Assembly: GCA_017557405.1 (NCBI GenBank)
Contig: JAFYYV010000007.1
Span: 1 to 53,873 of the forward strand
DNA: 53,873 nt
Source: Prevotella sp.
GTDB lineage: Bacteria > Bacteroidota > Bacteroidia > Bacteroidales > Bacteroidaceae
Direction of reading: 5' to 3'
Positions 1-8,564 of the stretch are shown here, in pieces. Each line of letters begins with the position of its first letter. Position 1 is the stretch's first letter. Made by a program: the position numbers and the translations under genes. The notes under the pieces were generated by a model, which worked only from the letters and a program-made list of their open reading frames with translations, was not told the DNA's origin and did not search any database.

Positions 1-97
1 ATAATAAAATTATTATTATTACACTCAGTTCCATTTATACCCATCTATTCTTTCAGTTTGCAATCAAAAATCATTCGCGGAAAGGTGGAAAATCCTT

Positions 98-129
98 AAT
101 GTTATAATGTTATAATGTTATAATGTTAT
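98..129. repeat. 8-bp tandem repeat, four copies
   Basis: Four exact head-to-tail copies of AATGTTAT, followed by a partial unit. The repeat lies in the AT-rich stretch upstream of the GH8 gene. Bases 1-97 show no gene. Confidence 0.9.
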
Positions 130-261
130 ATTTTGGGGTTTTCTTCGACATTTGCCAATTCTTGGACAAATACGACTTGTGGGAGGTACTGCTTTGGCTT
201 TCATGTAACAAATTCAATAGATTTTGATACATAGGGAAACACGAGAATGGTTTTTGTTTTG

Positions 262-269
262 TATTTTTG
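262..269 (+). promoter_or_regulatory. Bacteroidota -7 element for the GH8 gene
   Basis: TATTTTTG matches the Bacteroidota -7 consensus TAnnTTTG and lies 24 bases before the ATG. I see no clear -33 TTTG at the expected spacing, so this is a moderate call. Confidence 0.45.
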
Positions 270-293
270 CCATCGGAAAACAAGAACTAAAAA

Positions 294-1709
294 ATGGAAA
301 TAAAGAAGACAATTGCATTGATGATGATTGCACTGACGATGAGCGCTGGAGCCAAGGCTTACACGCCGTGGAAGAAAGGTGGCTTTGAGACAGGGCAATA
401 TAGAAATGTATTTGTGGAAATGGGTTATGATCGGGCTGCAGTCGATGCAAAGTTGAAGGAAGTCTTCAACGATGTGTTCCGTGGTCCGAACAAGGTCTAC
501 TTCGAAGTGGGCGATTCTATGGGCTATGTGTCGGACATCAAGAACCACGATGTGCGCACCGAAGGAATGTCATACGGATTGATGGTGGCCGTCCAGTTTG
601 GTGAGAAGGACATCTTCGATCGTATATGGCGTTGGAGCAAGCATTACATGCAACATCAGGAGGGTTCTCGTGAGGGTTATTTCGCATGGAGTTGCCGAAC
701 CGATGGTACACGTAATTCCGCTGGAGCCGCTTCGGATGGAGAACTGTATTTCATCACAGCGTTGATTTTCGCCTCGAACCGATGGGGAGACAATACGGGT
801 ATTAACTATAAGGCCGAGGCACAGCATATCCTGAACTGTATCCAGCCGAAGGAGTACACACCTGAGGCACGTGGTGGCTTCGGTGGCTTTGGCGGTTTTG
901 GTGGAGGCGGTTTTGGCGGTGGTCAACAAGCATCCAACACCCAACAACAAACACCCACCACCCAGAAAATGTATCTCATCGACCCTGAGACGAAACTCAT
1001 CACCTTCACTCCCGATGGTTTCGGACAGCGCTTCACCGATCCTTCCTATCATATCCCTGCCTTCTATGAGGTGTGGGCAAAGTGGGGCGACGATGGTCGT
1101 TCTGATTATTGGATGGAGTGCGCAGCCAAGTCGCGTGAGTTCTTGCATAAGTGTGTTGACCAGAAGACAGCCCTGAATGGTGACCAATGCCAGTTTGACG
1201 GCTCTGAGCAGCAGGGCTTCCGATTCCCAGGCAGACCGCAAGGTCAGCAGCAGGGTGGGGCACCTCAGGCTCCTCCTCGCAACGGCAACAACAACTTCCG
1301 TTACGACTCTTGGCGCGTGCCTATGAATATAGCTTTGGATTACGAATGGAGTTGCAAGGATGGTGAATGGCAACGCTGGTATGGCGAGACCTTCCAGAAC
1401 TTCCTCTATAGTCAGGGCGTGGATACATTTATGGATCAGTTCCGCAAGGATGGCACCCTGCCCGAGGGTAATGAAATCCTTGGAGCCGGTGGTTTCCGCA
1501 AGCTTCGTCACAGCATCGGATTGGTAGCTACGGCTGCTGCGGCTTCGGTGATGTGTAGCCATGAGAAGAGTAAGGAGTTTGTAGATGCGCTTTGGAATGC
1601 CAAGCATGAACCGTTCGAAGATGGCTATTTCGATGCCTATTATGATGGCCTGCTTCGCTTGTTCGCCTTCATGCATCTTAGTGGGAATTATCGAGTCATT
1701 GGCAAGTGA
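294..1709 (+). CDS. GH8 reducing-end xylose-releasing exo-oligoxylanase
   Basis: Glycoside hydrolase family 8 protein with an N-terminal signal peptide (cleavage after about residue 22). The closest family type is the reducing-end xylose-releasing exo-oligoxylanase, which removes xylose from the reducing end of xylo-oligosaccharides. Motifs seen are TEGMSYG (general acid Glu90), SDGE (Asp148) and YDSWR (general base Asp338), the three carboxylates expected in this group. Two low-complexity inserts interrupt the catalytic domain: a Gly/Phe stretch followed by Gln/Thr-rich sequence at about 193-224, and a Gln/Pro/Gly/Asn-rich stretch at about 312-334. The fold should tolerate these as surface loops, but they are unusual. 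It is the first gene of the plus-strand xylan run. Periplasmic or surface location is inferred from the signal peptide only. Confidence 0.88.
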   Translation: MEIKKTIALMMIALTMSAGAKAYTPWKKGGFETGQYRNVFVEMGYDRAAVDAKLKEVFNDVFRGPNKVYFEVGDSMGYVSDIKNHDVRTEGMSYGLMVAVQFGEKDIFDRIWRWSKHYMQHQEGSREGYFAWSCRTDGTRNSAGAASDGELYFITALIFASNRWGDNTGINYKAEAQHILNCIQPKEYTPEARGGFGGFGGFGGGGFGGGQQASNTQQQTPTTQKMYLIDPETKLITFTPDGFGQRFTDPSYHIPAFYEVWAKWGDDGRSDYWMECAAKSREFLHKCVDQKTALNGDQCQFDGSEQQGFRFPGRPQGQQQGGAPQAPPRNGNNNFRYDSWRVPMNIALDYEWSCKDGEWQRWYGETFQNFLYSQGVDTFMDQFRKDGTLPEGNEILGAGGFRKLRHSIGLVATAAAASVMCSHEKSKEFVDALWNAKHEPFEDGYFDAYYDGLLRLFAFMHLSGNYRVIGK

Positions 1710-1762
1710 TTGACAATTTATAATTCACAATTCACAATTGACAATTCACAATTGACAATTAA
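1710..1762. repeat. ACAATTCACAATTG-type tandem repeat
   Basis: Degenerate tandem units of the form (A/T)CAATT(C/G)A run directly from the GH8 stop codon. A further short copy occurs at about 1930-1948. It belongs to the same style of simple intergenic repeat as the ATTGAACATTGAA runs elsewhere in the window. Confidence 0.75.
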
Positions 1763-1815
1763 GAAGTAACAATAGAGAAATCTCTAACTAATTATATTAT
1801 AAACAGGAAAAATAA

Positions 1816-1842
1816 ATGGATTTAGCAGTTTTTGATTTGTAG
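1816..1842 (+). other. Mini-ORF MDLAVFDL between GH8 and CE15
   Basis: Eight sense codons and TAG (MDLAVFDL), enclosed by the inverted repeat AAACAGG (1801-1807) / CCTGTTT (1850-1856) and followed by a GC-rich hairpin at 1861-1897. A near-identical mini-ORF (MDLLVFLNM) followed by a terminator occurs at 25441. Whether either is translated is unknown. Confidence 0.4.
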
Positions 1843-1860
1843 TTAGCAACCTGTTTGAAG

Positions 1861-1907
1861 GTCGGGTGCGATAGTGAAGCGTCTCTGTCGCCCCGACTTA
1901 TTTTATG
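1861..1907 (+). terminator. Hairpin downstream of mini-ORF, terminator or attenuator
   Basis: GTCGGG (1861-1866) plus GCGA pairs with TCGC plus CCCGAC (1888-1897), giving about ten base pairs with one bulge. It is followed by the T-rich stretch TTATTTTA. It lies inside the PUL run, so it may be a partial terminator or attenuator for the downstream esterase and GH3 genes. Confidence 0.55.
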
Positions 1908-1957
1908 GACTATTGAACAATGAAATATTAACAATTGACAAATAACAAGTATACACT

Positions 1958-3157
1958 ATGAAAAGACTATGTTTGGTGCTGGCCATGATGGCTGGTTTAT
2001 ATCATGTCGATGCACAAAGGATTCCCTTTGTCTATGAGGTGGAGAATACAGGAGCAAAGTTTGCAGCCCCTGCAATGCCAAGTGTGGACGCACTTCCTGA
2101 GGTGCGCACGTTGCCCAATCCTTTAGAATGGAGCGATGGAAAGGGCGTAGTGAAGAATTTCAGCGAGTGGTCGCGTCGACGCAGTGAGATTGCCGCTGAG
2201 ATTCAGCATTATGGTATTGGCACAAAACCCGCTGTTGAGTCAGGTTCTGTCTTTGCAAAGATGGTTGGTGACACACTGCTGGTATATGTCACGGTGAATG
2301 GGCGTACGCTCCCACTTCGTGCTACTATTAGTTATCCAAAGACAGGTAAGCCACCCTATGCATTGATGATAGGCACCAGCAATATGTCGTTGCCCAGGAA
2401 GCTTTTTGAGAACCGTCCTATTGCCATCATGAATTATCGTGAGTCACAGGTGAACGGTTATTCACAATTCCGTGCACAGGGCACTCGTGGAACATTTCCT
2501 TTCGACCAGCTTTATCCTGAGTTGAAAGACAATGGCGCCTATAGCGAGTGGGCGTGGGGCCTGAGTCGTCTCCTCGACGGACTGCAGCAGTTAGGTGCGG
2601 AGCAAACGAAAATCGATATGAAGCATATTGGTGTCACGGGTTGCTCCTATGCTGGTAAGATGGCGCTTTATTGTGGTGCCTTCGATGAGCGTGTGGCTTT
2701 GACCATTGCCCAAGAGCCAGGTGGTGGCGGTGCAGCCGCTTGGCGTGTGTCTCACGAGTTGACTTTGTCAGGAAAGAACTTAGAGGATCTCGACAAGACC
2801 GACTATCATTGGTTCCTCGAGAGTCAGAAGGAGAACTTCCATGGCGACAGTGTCTATCGTCTGCCCTACGACCAGCACGAGCTATGTGCAATGGTGTGTC
2901 CGCGTGCTTTGTTGTTGTTAGGTAATCCTGACTATGAGTGGCTGGCAGATAGTTCTATGCTTGTTTCTGCCAAGGCTGCCAAGAAGGTGTGGAATACTTT
3001 CGGTATCGGTGACCGCATGGGATGGTCGATTATGAACGGACATCCTCATTGTCAATTGCCCGAAATCCAATACCCAGAGGTGCAGGCTTTCATCGACAAG
3101 TTCCTGCTGGGACGTGAAGCGGACACGAAGGATGTATCCGTCTGCAAGTTACATTAG
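1958..3157 (+). CDS. CE15 glucuronoyl methylesterase-like alpha/beta hydrolase
   Basis: Secreted alpha/beta-hydrolase (signal peptide to about residue 19) of the carbohydrate esterase 15 type. This family cleaves the ester between 4-O-methyl-glucuronic acid on xylan and lignin alcohols. Seen in the sequence are the nucleophile motif GCSYAGK (Ser230), AQEPGGGG with the family Glu (253) and NGHPHCQLP, which supplies the catalytic His (362 or 364). The 399-residue length is typical. It sits between GH8 and GH3 genes on the same strand, which fits a role in opening glucuronoxylan. The mini-ORF and hairpin upstream leave a 248-bp gap. A xylan acetyl esterase is the main alternative, but the Glu motif favours CE15. 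Confidence 0.82.
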   Translation: MKRLCLVLAMMAGLYHVDAQRIPFVYEVENTGAKFAAPAMPSVDALPEVRTLPNPLEWSDGKGVVKNFSEWSRRRSEIAAEIQHYGIGTKPAVESGSVFAKMVGDTLLVYVTVNGRTLPLRATISYPKTGKPPYALMIGTSNMSLPRKLFENRPIAIMNYRESQVNGYSQFRAQGTRGTFPFDQLYPELKDNGAYSEWAWGLSRLLDGLQQLGAEQTKIDMKHIGVTGCSYAGKMALYCGAFDERVALTIAQEPGGGGAAAWRVSHELTLSGKNLEDLDKTDYHWFLESQKENFHGDSVYRLPYDQHELCAMVCPRALLLLGNPDYEWLADSSMLVSAKAAKKVWNTFGIGDRMGWSIMNGHPHCQLPEIQYPEVQAFIDKFLLGREADTKDVSVCKLH

Positions 3158-3167
3158 TATTATAATC

Positions 3168-3240
3168 CAACTTTAGCAAGTTGAAGTATAAAGGGTATAA
3201 AGGGGAGTGATAGGCTTAAACCCTTGAAGTTGAGCTTGCT
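3168..3240. repeat. Interspersed inverted-repeat element, short copy
   Basis: Begins with the hairpin CAACTT/AAGTTG right after the CE15 gene. It contains TATAAAGGG-TATAAAGGGGAGTGA and ends in CCCTTGAAGTTGAGCTTGCT, so its ends (AGCAAG/CTTGCT) are inverted. A longer copy is at 6826-7025, and a related sequence forms the 3' end of the sigma factor gene near 50883. The hairpin could also act as a weak terminator. Confidence 0.7.
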
Positions 3241-3258
3241 AGACTTCAGAAATAAAAT

Positions 3259-5847
3259 ATGAAGAAACTATTATTATCTCTGCTGATTTTTCAGGGTTCA
3301 TTGTTCACATTGAATGCGCAGACACTTCCTTATCAGAACCCGAACTTGAGTGCTCGGGAACGTGCTGTGGACCTCTGCTCACGCTTGACCTTGGAAGAGA
3401 AAGCCCAGTTGATGCTCGATGAGAGTCCTGCCATTCCACGCTTAGGAATCAAGAAGTTCTTCTGGTGGAGTGAGGCCCTGCATGGTGCAGCCAACCAAGG
3501 TAACGTCACAGTATTCCCAGAACCGATAGCTATGGCATCGTCATGGAATCCCGACTTGCTCTATAAGTGCTTCGATGTGGCTTCAACTGAATTCCGTGCC
3601 CAATACAACGAGCGCATGCAGCGTGGAAGTGGCGAAGATGAAAAATTCCATAGCCTTTCTGTATGGACTCCGAACGTCAACATCTTCCGCGACCCGCGTT
3701 GGGGTAGGGGACAAGAAACTTATGGCGAAGATCCCTATTTGACCAGCGTCATGGGTACACAGGTGGTGAAGGGACTGCAGGGACCGGAATCCTCGAAGTA
3801 TCGCAAACTATGGGCATGTGCCAAGCACTATGCTGTACACAGCGGTCCTGAATATACACGCCATACAGCGAACCTTACAAATGTATCGCCTCGTGATTTC
3901 TGGGAGACCTATATGCCTGCATTTAAGACGTTGGTGCAAGATGCTAAGGTGCGTGAGGTGATGTGTGCCTACCAGCGTTTGGACGATGACCCCTGCTGTG
4001 GTTCTCAGCGACTGATGCAGACCATTCTCCGCGATGAGTGGGGCTTTGATTATCTTGTGGTCAGCGATTGTGGAGCTGTCAGCGATTTCTATGAGTCGCA
4101 TAAGTCATCCTCCGACCCTGTTCATGCTTCAGCAAAAGCTACAATTGCCGGTACTGACGTGGAATGTGGCTATGGATATGCCTATCGTAGTATTCCTGAG
4201 GCTGTGAAGCGTGGACTCATTACGGAGGCTGAGGTCGACAAACATGTCATTCGCTTGCTGGAAGGTCGTTTTGACTTGGGTGAGATGGACGATCCCTCGT
4301 TGGTGGAATGGTCGAAGATACCTTATTCAGCCATGTCTACCAAAGAGTCAGCAAACCTTTCGTTGAATATGGCTCGACAGACGATTGTACTGTTGAAGAA
4401 TACGAACAATATCCTGCCCTTGCAGAAGAACAAGGAGAAGATTGCTGTAATCGGCCCAAATGCCGACAACACCCCGATGATGTGGGGCAACTACAATGGT
4501 ATGCCTAACCATACTATTACTATTCTCGATGGTATCAAGGCTAAGACGAAGAAATTCTTCTATGCTCAGGGTTGTGACCTGACGTATGATAAGGTGATGG
4601 AGTGTCTGATGGCCTCGCAGTGCAGCTTTGAAGGAAAGAAAGGTTTGAAGGGTACCTTCTGGAACAACCGCAGAATGGAAGGCAAGCCTGTCACAACACA
4701 GTATTATACCACGCCACTGGCTGTCACAACCTTTGGTATGCATAATTTCGCCCCAGGAGTACAACTCGAAGACTTCTCTGCCAAGTACGAGACCGTTTTC
4801 ACTCCCAAGGAGGCTGGTGAGTATGTGGTGAACGTGGATGGTTGCGGACATTTTGAACTTTATATCGATGGCGTGCAGAAGTTCCGTCATCACATTTGGC
4901 GTACCACACCTAACCGTGTGGCCATCCAAGCTGAAAAGGGCAAGAGCTATAATATCGAGGTGCGTTTCTCGCATATCCATACCTATAATGCAAACTTGGC
5001 CATCAATATCGCCAAAGAACATCCCATCGACTATCAGCAGACGATTGCTCAGTTGAAGGGAATTGACAAGGTTATCTTCGTGGGTGGCATCTCTCCTGCT
5101 CTTGAAGGAGAGGAGATGCCCGTGGAGATAGATGGATTCAAAGGTGGCGACCGTACGAACATTGAACTGCCGAAAGTGCAGCGCGACTTCTTGAAGGCAT
5201 TGAAGGCTGCAGGTAAGCAGGTTATCTTCGTCAATTGTTCGGGTTCGGCCATTGCGTTCCAACCTGAGATGGAAACGTGTGATGCCATTGTGCAGGTATG
5301 GTACGCAGGACAAGAGGGAGGCACCGCTGTGGCAGATGTGCTGTTTGGTGACTACAATCCCAGTGGCAAATTGCCCGTTACGTTCTACAAATCGAGTGAG
5401 CAACTGCCCGATTACGAGGATTATTCGATGAAGGGACGCACTTATCGTTATTTCAACGACCCGCTGTTTGCCTTTGGCTATGGTCTGTCGTACACTTCGT
5501 TTGAGATTAAAAATGGAAAATTAAATATTCAAAATGACGGAAGCGGAACTCTTTCTGTAGATGTGGCCAACACTGGTAAGCGTGACGGAACGGAGATAGT
5601 CCAGGTTTACATTCGTGATGTTTCCGACGCAGAAGGTCCTTTGAAATCACTGCGCGCTTTCCAACGCGTTGACGTGAAGGCTGGTCAGACAGCAAAGGCT
5701 GTGTTGCAGTTGACACCGAAGTCGTTTGAGTTCTTTGATACTGAGACCAACACCATGCGAATCAAGCCTGGTAAGTATGAGATCTTCTATGGTAACAGTT
5801 CGCGAGATGCTGATTTGAAGAAAATGACATTTAATTTATCATTATAA
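3259..5847 (+). CDS. GH3 beta-xylosidase/beta-glucosidase with PA14 domain
   Basis: Secreted 862-residue family 3 glycoside hydrolase (signal peptide about 1-20). The order is an N-terminal TIM-barrel-like domain with AKHYAVHSGPE and the nucleophile motif VVSDCGAV (Asp270), then the alpha/beta sandwich domain (from about residue 395). That domain is interrupted by a PA14 module at about 455-590 (KGLKGTFWNN to EVRFSH). A fibronectin III-like C-terminal domain follows at about 755-860. The family releases terminal beta-xylose or beta-glucose, and xylosidase is favoured by the neighbours. It starts 101 bases after CE15, and 20 bases separate its stop from the next gene. No broken motif was seen. 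Confidence 0.88.
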   Translation: MKKLLLSLLIFQGSLFTLNAQTLPYQNPNLSARERAVDLCSRLTLEEKAQLMLDESPAIPRLGIKKFFWWSEALHGAANQGNVTVFPEPIAMASSWNPDLLYKCFDVASTEFRAQYNERMQRGSGEDEKFHSLSVWTPNVNIFRDPRWGRGQETYGEDPYLTSVMGTQVVKGLQGPESSKYRKLWACAKHYAVHSGPEYTRHTANLTNVSPRDFWETYMPAFKTLVQDAKVREVMCAYQRLDDDPCCGSQRLMQTILRDEWGFDYLVVSDCGAVSDFYESHKSSSDPVHASAKATIAGTDVECGYGYAYRSIPEAVKRGLITEAEVDKHVIRLLEGRFDLGEMDDPSLVEWSKIPYSAMSTKESANLSLNMARQTIVLLKNTNNILPLQKNKEKIAVIGPNADNTPMMWGNYNGMPNHTITILDGIKAKTKKFFYAQGCDLTYDKVMECLMASQCSFEGKKGLKGTFWNNRRMEGKPVTTQYYTTPLAVTTFGMHNFAPGVQLEDFSAKYETVFTPKEAGEYVVNVDGCGHFELYIDGVQKFRHHIWRTTPNRVAIQAEKGKSYNIEVRFSHIHTYNANLAINIAKEHPIDYQQTIAQLKGIDKVIFVGGISPALEGEEMPVEIDGFKGGDRTNIELPKVQRDFLKALKAAGKQVIFVNCSGSAIAFQPEMETCDAIVQVWYAGQEGGTAVADVLFGDYNPSGKLPVTFYKSSEQLPDYEDYSMKGRTYRYFNDPLFAFGYGLSYTSFEIKNGKLNIQNDGSGTLSVDVANTGKRDGTEIVQVYIRDVSDAEGPLKSLRAFQRVDVKAGQTAKAVLQLTPKSFEFFDTETNTMRIKPGKYEIFYGNSSRDADLKKMTFNLSL

Positions 5848-5867
5848 ACACATTAAAAACAAGTAAA

Positions 5868-6824
5868 ATGAAAAAGGTTCTATTATCAACGTTATTGTGC
5901 GGTCTGTCGATGGCAGTCTGTGCACAACCAGGTGGCGGTTTTGGAGGCTTTGGTGGCTTCCAACAACAGACAAAACTTGAGACTTCACAAGAGTGGAAGG
6001 ATGTCAACTATGCTGGCGATGACCAGGCGTTCCACAATTGTGACATATATCTGCCCAAGAAAGAGGCAAAGAGCTATCCTGTGGTGATTCACATCTATGG
6101 CAGCGCATGGTTCAGCAACAGCAGCAAGGGCGCTGCCGACTTGGGTACCATCGTGAAAGCTCTGCTTGACGCTGGTTATGCAGTGGTATGCCCCAACCAC
6201 CGTTCCAGTATGGATGCCAAGTGGCCTGCCCAGATTCACGACATCCGTGCCGTCATCCGTTTTGTTCGTGGTGAGGCCAAGAAGTACAAGTTCGACACAT
6301 CATTCATCGCCACAAGTGGCTTCTCTTCTGGCGGTCACCTCTCTTCTGTAGCTGCCACAACCAGTGGTATCAAGCAGACAAAGGTGGGTGTTGTTGACAT
6401 TGATCTTGAAGGATCAGTCGGCAATTATCTGAAAGAGAGTAGCACTGTGAATGCAGCCTGTGACTGGTCTGGTCCTGTGGATTTGACGGCAATGGATTGC
6501 GGTGAAGGTATGAAGATGGGTGAGAATAGTCCCGAGGATGTGCTGTTGGGTTCGAAACTTTCTCAGGAGCCTGACAAGTATCGCAGTCTGAGTGCAACAA
6601 ATTATGTTGACAAGAAGAATCCTCCCATCATCATCTTCCATGGTGAAAGAGACAACGTGGTGCCTTGCTGCCAGGGTAAGATGTTCTATGAGCTGCTGAA
6701 AGCTGCCGGTGTCAAGACCGAAGCCACCTTCGTTCCTGAGGGAGGCCATGGTATGGGCATGTATTCTGAGGAGAACCTCCAGAAGATGGTTAGCTTCTTG
6801 GATTCTGTCAGAACGAAAAAGTAA
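5868..6824 (+). CDS. Secreted carbohydrate esterase (alpha/beta hydrolase)
   Basis: Secreted alpha/beta-hydrolase of 318 residues (signal peptide about 1-19). A GGGFGGFGGFQQQ stretch at about 22-34 forms a low-complexity N-terminal extension. Seen are HIYGSAW (oxyanion-type loop), GFSSGG with Ser153 as nucleophile, HGERD (acid) and EGGHGMG (His), a complete triad. Related PUL esterases remove acetyl or feruloyl groups from xylan, and the sequence alone does not decide which. Its position as the last gene of the GH8-CE15-GH3 run supports debranching of arabinoxylan. An inverted-repeat hairpin begins two bases after the stop and may end the transcript. Confidence 0.8.
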   Translation: MKKVLLSTLLCGLSMAVCAQPGGGFGGFGGFQQQTKLETSQEWKDVNYAGDDQAFHNCDIYLPKKEAKSYPVVIHIYGSAWFSNSSKGAADLGTIVKALLDAGYAVVCPNHRSSMDAKWPAQIHDIRAVIRFVRGEAKKYKFDTSFIATSGFSSGGHLSSVAATTSGIKQTKVGVVDIDLEGSVGNYLKESSTVNAACDWSGPVDLTAMDCGEGMKMGENSPEDVLLGSKLSQEPDKYRSLSATNYVDKKNPPIIIFHGERDNVVPCCQGKMFYELLKAAGVKTEATFVPEGGHGMGMYSEENLQKMVSFLDSVRTKK

Positions 6825-6825
6825 G

Positions 6826-7025
6826 CTTCAACTTTCGCAAGTTGAAGTATAAAGGGTATAAAGGGGAGTGAAAGGGCACGTAGCGGCCTGCGGCCTAAAT
6901 GAAAGATGAAAAATGGTCTAATGTCTAAACTCCTAGACTCCAAACTCTTTTGTAAGGCATACGCCCCTTTAAACCCTTCCACTTCTCTTTAAGCCCTTTA
7001 AACCCTTGAAGTGGAGCTTGCGAAA
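6826..7025. repeat. Interspersed inverted-repeat (MITE-like) element, long copy
   Basis: Starts with the perfect hairpin CTTCAACTT-TCGC-AAGTTGAAG (6826-6847) and contains TATAAAGGG-TATAAAGGGGAGTGA. It ends with AAACCCTTGAAGTGGAGCTTGCGAAA. The ends TTTCGCAAG (6833-6841) and CTTGCGAAA (7017-7025) are perfect inverted repeats of nine bases. No ORF lies inside. It sits between convergent genes. Confidence 0.7.
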
Positions 7026-7030
7026 CAATA

Positions 7031-7067
7031 AAAGGTGAAGAGCAGAATGACGCTCTTCACCTTTTTG
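7031..7067. terminator. Bidirectional terminator between esterase and aldo/keto reductase
   Basis: AAAGGTGAAGAGC pairs with GCTCTTCACCTTT across an eight-base loop and is followed by T-rich sequence on both strands. It lies between the convergent esterase and reductase genes. Confidence 0.85.
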
Positions 7068-7087
7068 TATTCCTTAATGCTGATGCT

Positions 7088-8440
7088 TTATTTCCCTTTT
7101 AATGTTTCCACGATACGTGCCATCTGGTTGGGAATACGTATTTGTTGTGGGCATTTCGGTAAGCATTCCTCACAATCTTGGCATTGATTAGCCCATTTCT
7201 TTTGGTCATCCAAAGCTTTCTCGTAGCCTTCCATGAATTTCTGCTTGCGCTCGGCAAAGTCGGCGGCAGTCTTTTCGGGAAGTGGCAACAGATGTTCGGT
7301 AACAGCCTCGTTGTAATAGGCGAAGTTGCCTGGAATATCTACACCGAAGGGGCAGGGCATACAATATGCGCATGTGGTGCAGGGGATTGTGGGGAAGCCA
7401 GCCATCTGGTCGGCAATCTCTGCCAATAGCTTGTTCTCGGCCTCAGTGCAGATTTCGAGTGGTGAGAATGTCTTCACGTTCTCTTCCAAATGGTCCATGC
7501 GGTTCATTCCACTCAATGTCGTGAGGATGTTCGGATAGGATCCCACCCATCGGAATGCCCAACGAGCAGTGCTGTCATCTGGTCGGACAGCCTTCATCTT
7601 GTCGGTCAACTCTTGTGCCATGCGTCCGAAGGCTCCTCCACGAAGAGGCTCCATCACTACGCATTGCACTCCTGTCTTCTCGCTTTTATTATACAGATAT
7701 TCGGCATCGGCATCCGATCTGCGGCCTCCACGTATGGAGGCGTGGCGCCAATCGAGGAAGTTCATTTGTATCTGGCAGAAGTCCCAATGGTACTCATCCT
7801 GATGGTCGAGCAGCCAGTCGAAGTCGCGCACATCGCCGTGATAGGAGAAACCAAGATGTTTGATACGTCCTGCTTCGCGCTCTTTCAATAAGAAGTCCAA
7901 AATACCATTGTCGAGGAATCGTCCCCTGAGTGAGTCCATGCCGCCACCGATGCCATGTAGCAAGTAATAGTCAATGTGATCGACTTGCAATTTCTCGAAC
8001 GACTGCTCGTACATTCGTTTCGACTCATCGTAGCTCCACAGGCGTCGGTTTTGGTTCGACATCTTCGTGGCAATGAAGTATTTATCTCTCGGATAACGAG
8101 AAAGAGCATTACCCGTAAGCACCTCCGACTGTCCACCCATATACATAGGAGCCGTGTCAAAGTAGTTCACACCGTGCTCAATAGCGTAGTCCACCAATTG
8201 GTTTACTTCTTCTTGATTGTTAGGTAGTCGCATCATGCCGAAGCCTAAGAGTGAGATCTCTTCGCCCGATCCATGTTGCACGCGATAGGTCATGCGGTTG
8301 TTAGCAGTTTTTTTCTTTTTCTTGTCATCAGCCAACACGTTCAGTGGTTCCAGTGCCATTAGGGCCACTGCCGAGCCCGTCCCGACGCCAAGGCGCCGCA
8401 AGAACTCTCGTCGGCTCATGTTTTGTTTTTTCTCGTCCAT
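7088..8440 (-). CDS. Aldo/keto reductase with C-terminal 4Fe-4S ferredoxin domain
   Basis: Predicted oxidoreductase. The start at 8440 (MDEKKQNMSRREFLRR) gives a Tat-type twin-arginine signal followed by a hydrophobic stretch. The longer frame up to 8536 only reads through a palindrome. The aldo/keto reductase barrel shows NYFDTAPMYMGG (Asp, Tyr), FIATKMS (Lys) and YYLLHGIGGG (His). The C-terminal part carries cysteine clusters CTTCAYCMPCPFG and CQDCEECLPKCPQ, which should bind two 4Fe-4S clusters. It lies downstream of two GH43 genes on the same strand, separated by a large hairpin. Its substrate is unknown, and a role in sugar oxidoreduction inside the PUL is inference. Confidence 0.8.
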   Translation of the reverse strand: MDEKKQNMSRREFLRRLGVGTGSAVALMALEPLNVLADDKKKKKTANNRMTYRVQHGSGEEISLLGFGMMRLPNNQEEVNQLVDYAIEHGVNYFDTAPMYMGGQSEVLTGNALSRYPRDKYFIATKMSNQNRRLWSYDESKRMYEQSFEKLQVDHIDYYLLHGIGGGMDSLRGRFLDNGILDFLLKEREAGRIKHLGFSYHGDVRDFDWLLDHQDEYHWDFCQIQMNFLDWRHASIRGGRRSDADAEYLYNKSEKTGVQCVVMEPLRGGAFGRMAQELTDKMKAVRPDDSTARWAFRWVGSYPNILTTLSGMNRMDHLEENVKTFSPLEICTEAENKLLAEIADQMAGFPTIPCTTCAYCMPCPFGVDIPGNFAYYNEAVTEHLLPLPEKTAADFAERKQKFMEGYEKALDDQKKWANQCQDCEECLPKCPQQIRIPNQMARIVETLKGK

Positions 8441-8496
8441 ATAGTTTTTGTTTAAAGTTAAGTTAAGTATTTGTCGTAAAGGTAGATTGTTTAGAG

Positions 8497-8552
8497 AATT
8501 TGCCGCCACCCTGCAACTCGCTGTAGTTGGTTGCATAAGGTGACGGCAAATT
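8497..8552. repeat. Large hairpin between GH43 and reductase genes
   Basis: AATTTGCCGCCACC (8497-8510) pairs with GGTGACGGCAAATT (8539-8552) with one mismatch. An inner TGCAAC/GTTGCA stem lies between. On the minus strand it is not followed by a U-run, so it may be an intercistronic processing or stability hairpin rather than a strong terminator. Confidence 0.8.
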
Positions 8553-8564
8553 GATTATTTCCAA

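Noticed and set aside
570-1676. 368-residue minus-strand ORF
   Set aside because: Shadow of the GH8 gene, with no recognisable domain.
4348-5403. 351-residue minus-strand ORF
   Set aside because: Shadow of the GH3 gene.
8441-8536. Earlier start for the aldo/keto reductase
   Set aside because: The added residues come from a palindrome and would bury the Tat signal.
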